DNA of 32,742 bases, from positions 1-32,742 of the forward strand of contig JALENH010000026.1 in NCBI GenBank assembly GCA_022767895.1, written 5' to 3'. Below are positions 32,201 through 32,742 of the stretch, piece after piece. This DNA is from Eubacterium sp. (GTDB lineage Bacteria; Bacillota; Clostridia; Lachnospirales; Lachnospiraceae). The position numbers were made by a program, and so were the translations under genes. The notes under the pieces are model-generated. The model worked only from the letters and a program-made list of their open reading frames with translations. It was not told the DNA's origin and made no database searches. Position 1 is the stretch's first letter, and each line of letters begins with the position of its first letter.

Positions 32201-32373
32201 TGACCGATATGCGGCTTTCCGTTGGCCGTAGGCGGTCCATCATAGAACATATAGGTGGGAGCATCTTCCCGCAGCTCAATGCTCTTTCTGAAAATATCCT
32301 TGTCTTTCCAGAACTGTTCTACCTCTTTCTCTCTCTCGACAAAATTCATGCCTGTTGATACTTTGTTATACAT
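29209..32373 (-). CDS. ileS: Isoleucyl-tRNA synthetase, type 2-like
   Basis: A 1054-aa class I synthetase that charges tRNA-Ile. HIGH is at residues 55-58 (GKPHIGHVL), KMSKS at 604-608 (NGQKMSKSKGNAVDP), and GWDTHGLPVELEVEK follows the first motif. CP1 editing-domain landmarks such as LAWTTTPWTLPSN and GTGIVHIAPAFGEDD are intact. The length over 1000 aa and the KSKGN form resemble the eukaryote-like type 2 enzymes, which tolerate mupirocin, more than the roughly 920-aa type 1. The ATG at 32373 has GGAGG 5 bases upstream; a reading from 32526 would run through the T-box and is rejected. Confidence 0.93.
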   Translation of the reverse strand: MYNKVSTGMNFVEREKEVEQFWKDKDIFRKSIELREDAPTYMFYDGPPTANGKPHIGHVLTRVIKDMIPRYRTMKGYKVPRKAGWDTHGLPVELEVEKLLGLDGKEQIEEYGMEPFIKQCKESVWKYKGMWEDFSDTVGFWADMDDPYVTYDDNFIESEWWALKEIWNKDLLYKGFKIVPYCPRCGTPLSAQEVAQGYKTVKERSAVVRFKVVGEDAWFLAWTTTPWTLPSNVALCVNPNDTYCKVKAADGYTYYMAEQLLDTVLGKLAPEEGTPAYEILESFPGTALEHKEYEPLFACAKECADKQNKKGFFVTCDTYVTMTDGTGIVHIAPAFGEDDANVGRNYDLPFVQFVNGKGELTEETPFAGIFVKKADPEVLKDLDARGQLFDAPKFEHEYPHCWRCDTPLIYYARESWYIRETAVKDDLIRNNNTVNWIPESIGKGRFGNWLENIQDWAISRNRYWGTPLNIWECEGCGHQECIGSREELAERAGDPKAAEVELHRPYIDEVTFTCPDCGKVMHRVPEVIDCWFDSGAMPFAQYHYPFENKELFEQQFPAQFISEAVDQTRGWFHSLMAESTLLFNKAPYENVIVLGHVQDENGQKMSKSKGNAVDPFEALENYGADAIRWYFYVNSAPWLPNRFHGKAVTEGQRKFMGTLWNTSAFYVLYAEIDQFDPTKHTLEYDKLSVMDKWLLSRLNSAVKEVDENLMNYRIPETAKALQSFVEDMSNWYVRRCRDRFWAKGMEQDKINAYMTLYTALVTISKAAAPMIPFMTESIYQNLVCNLDASAPESIHLCDFPEVEEAWIDKELETQMKELLDIVVLGRACRNTANIKNRQPIGKMYVKTEGELSDFYKDIIADELNVKEVLFTDDVKDFTTYSFKPQLRTLGRRFGSRLNELKEVLSGLDGNATMDQLNASGEVTVQVGGVDEVLATEDLLIESAQMEGYVSESDHGITVVLDTNLTPELIEEGFVREVISKVQTMRKDAGFEVTDHICLYEQGNDRIKEIMAANADQIKSEVLAEEIVWDQAEGYTADWKINGEAVTLGVVKAAK

Positions 32374-32430
32374 CTCTACCTCCATCTGTGTGCCCTCAGG
32401 CAACTTCTTACTCCAACAAAGCGTCATAAA

Positions 32431-32706
32431 GGCCCTCATCCAAACTAGGATGAGAGCCCTTTTATTGCTTTCATTATACCACCTGTTTTCTACGTCGGTT
32501 CCAATGCTTTTCACCAGAACGAACATATATCCACATAACGGGGGATACCGGCGCGGTCTACTCGGCTCACGACAAGCTTTCGACCTTGCAGCTCAAGAGG
32601 GATATTCACCTGTGTCTACTGGTACCGGGTTTTCACTGTCTCCGGCTCACTGGGACGCTTCGGCAAAGGCTACTGTCTCCGTCAACGCTTTTCTCTTTCT
32701 CAAGTC
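32431..32706 (-). promoter_or_regulatory. T-box riboswitch (tRNA-Ile) of ileS
   Basis: The 330-nt ileS leader contains T-box elements. In Stem I, GAATATCCCTCTTGAGC shows the usual specifier context, with ATC (32603-32601), an Ile codon. The antiterminator is AGG (32484-32482), a seven-base bulge TGGTATA (32481-32475) whose TGGT matches an A-CCA acceptor end, and ATGA (32474-32471), which pairs with TCAT (32453-32450), with AGG paired to CCT (32449-32447). The rival terminator is GGCTCTCATCC with GGATGAGGGCC (32458-32448 with 32441-32431), followed by a weak T-run. Uncharged tRNA-Ile should favour antitermination. The bulge departs from the common TGGNACC. Confidence 0.85.
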
Positions 32707-32712
32707 ACGTTT

Positions 32713-32741
32713 ATCATAGTACGAAAATTTGTAAATGTCAA
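32713..32741 (-). promoter_or_regulatory. ileS promoter
   Basis: TTGACA (32741-32736), 17-base spacer, TATGAT (32718-32713) on the minus strand; transcription should start near 32706 and read the T-box leader. Confidence 0.85.
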
Positions 32742-32742
32742 G

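Noticed and set aside
31174-32358. Plus-strand ORF of 394 aa opposite ileS
   Set aside because: Shadow of ileS; no ribosome site or recognisable domain.
32374-32526. N-terminal extension of ileS to an ATG at 32526
   Set aside because: It would translate the T-box antiterminator and terminator; the ATG at 32373 has GGAGG and starts like known IleS proteins.

Overview
The window looks like chromosomal DNA of a gut-type Firmicute, most likely a Lachnospiraceae member. Pointers are strong GGAGG ribosome sites, a T-box in front of ileS, secreted proteins with Lys-rich Ig-like modules and Thr/Pro/Ala linkers, a PD-(D/E)XK 'Rpn-type' nuclease, a degenerate SpoIIQ-like M23 protein, and Gx-transporter, DUF2935 and DUF4179 proteins. 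This assignment is inference from gene content; no 16S sequence is present.

Layout. 1-102 is the start of a Nudix gene running off the left edge. 321-5950 is mostly plus strand: a secreted CE1-like esterase, a nucleoside hydrolase with an ArsC/Spx-like protein, and an ECF sigma factor overlapping a membrane-anchored DUF4179-type regulator. 5.95-9.33 kb is minus strand and eroded: a GntR gene followed by an ABC ATPase/permease deletion chimera, a 300-bp noncoding tract rich in TTACG motifs, a DUF2935 gene, tRNA-Pro(GGG), pnuC and a decapitated histidine phosphatase. 9.33-11.25 kb is one ORF joining an Rpn-like nuclease to a complete GH43 glycosidase. 11.4-16.3 kb holds a small P-loop kinase, a type I toxin-antitoxin candidate (40-aa membrane peptide, convergent small RNA), a MerR-methyltransferase fusion behind a 19-bp-spacer MerR-type promoter, DUF2164, mntP, a NusG-II/Gx-transporter pair and an unknown secreted or structural protein.

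16.3-25.9 kb is a glycan-degradation locus on the minus strand. A three-gene operon (GH43, a non-catalytic beta-sandwich protein, a SASA-type carbohydrate acetylesterase) lies downstream of an AraC regulator and a second modular GH43. Together with the CE1-like esterase at 0.3 kb these suggest extracellular removal of arabinose, acetyl and perhaps feruloyl groups from arabinoxylan-like polymers. No ABC or PTS sugar importer is present in the window. The right end is housekeeping: ileS with an Ile T-box leader, glgP and a SpoIIQ-like gene, closely spaced and co-directional.

The most unusual items are the nuclease-GH43 fusion, the complete anatomy of the type I toxin-antitoxin locus (two promoters, SD-sequestering hairpin, shared leader sequence, terminator over the toxin stop codon), a T-box whose antiterminator bulge departs from consensus while its flanking pairs are kept, a phased five-half-site operator before the GntR gene, and the TTACG array.
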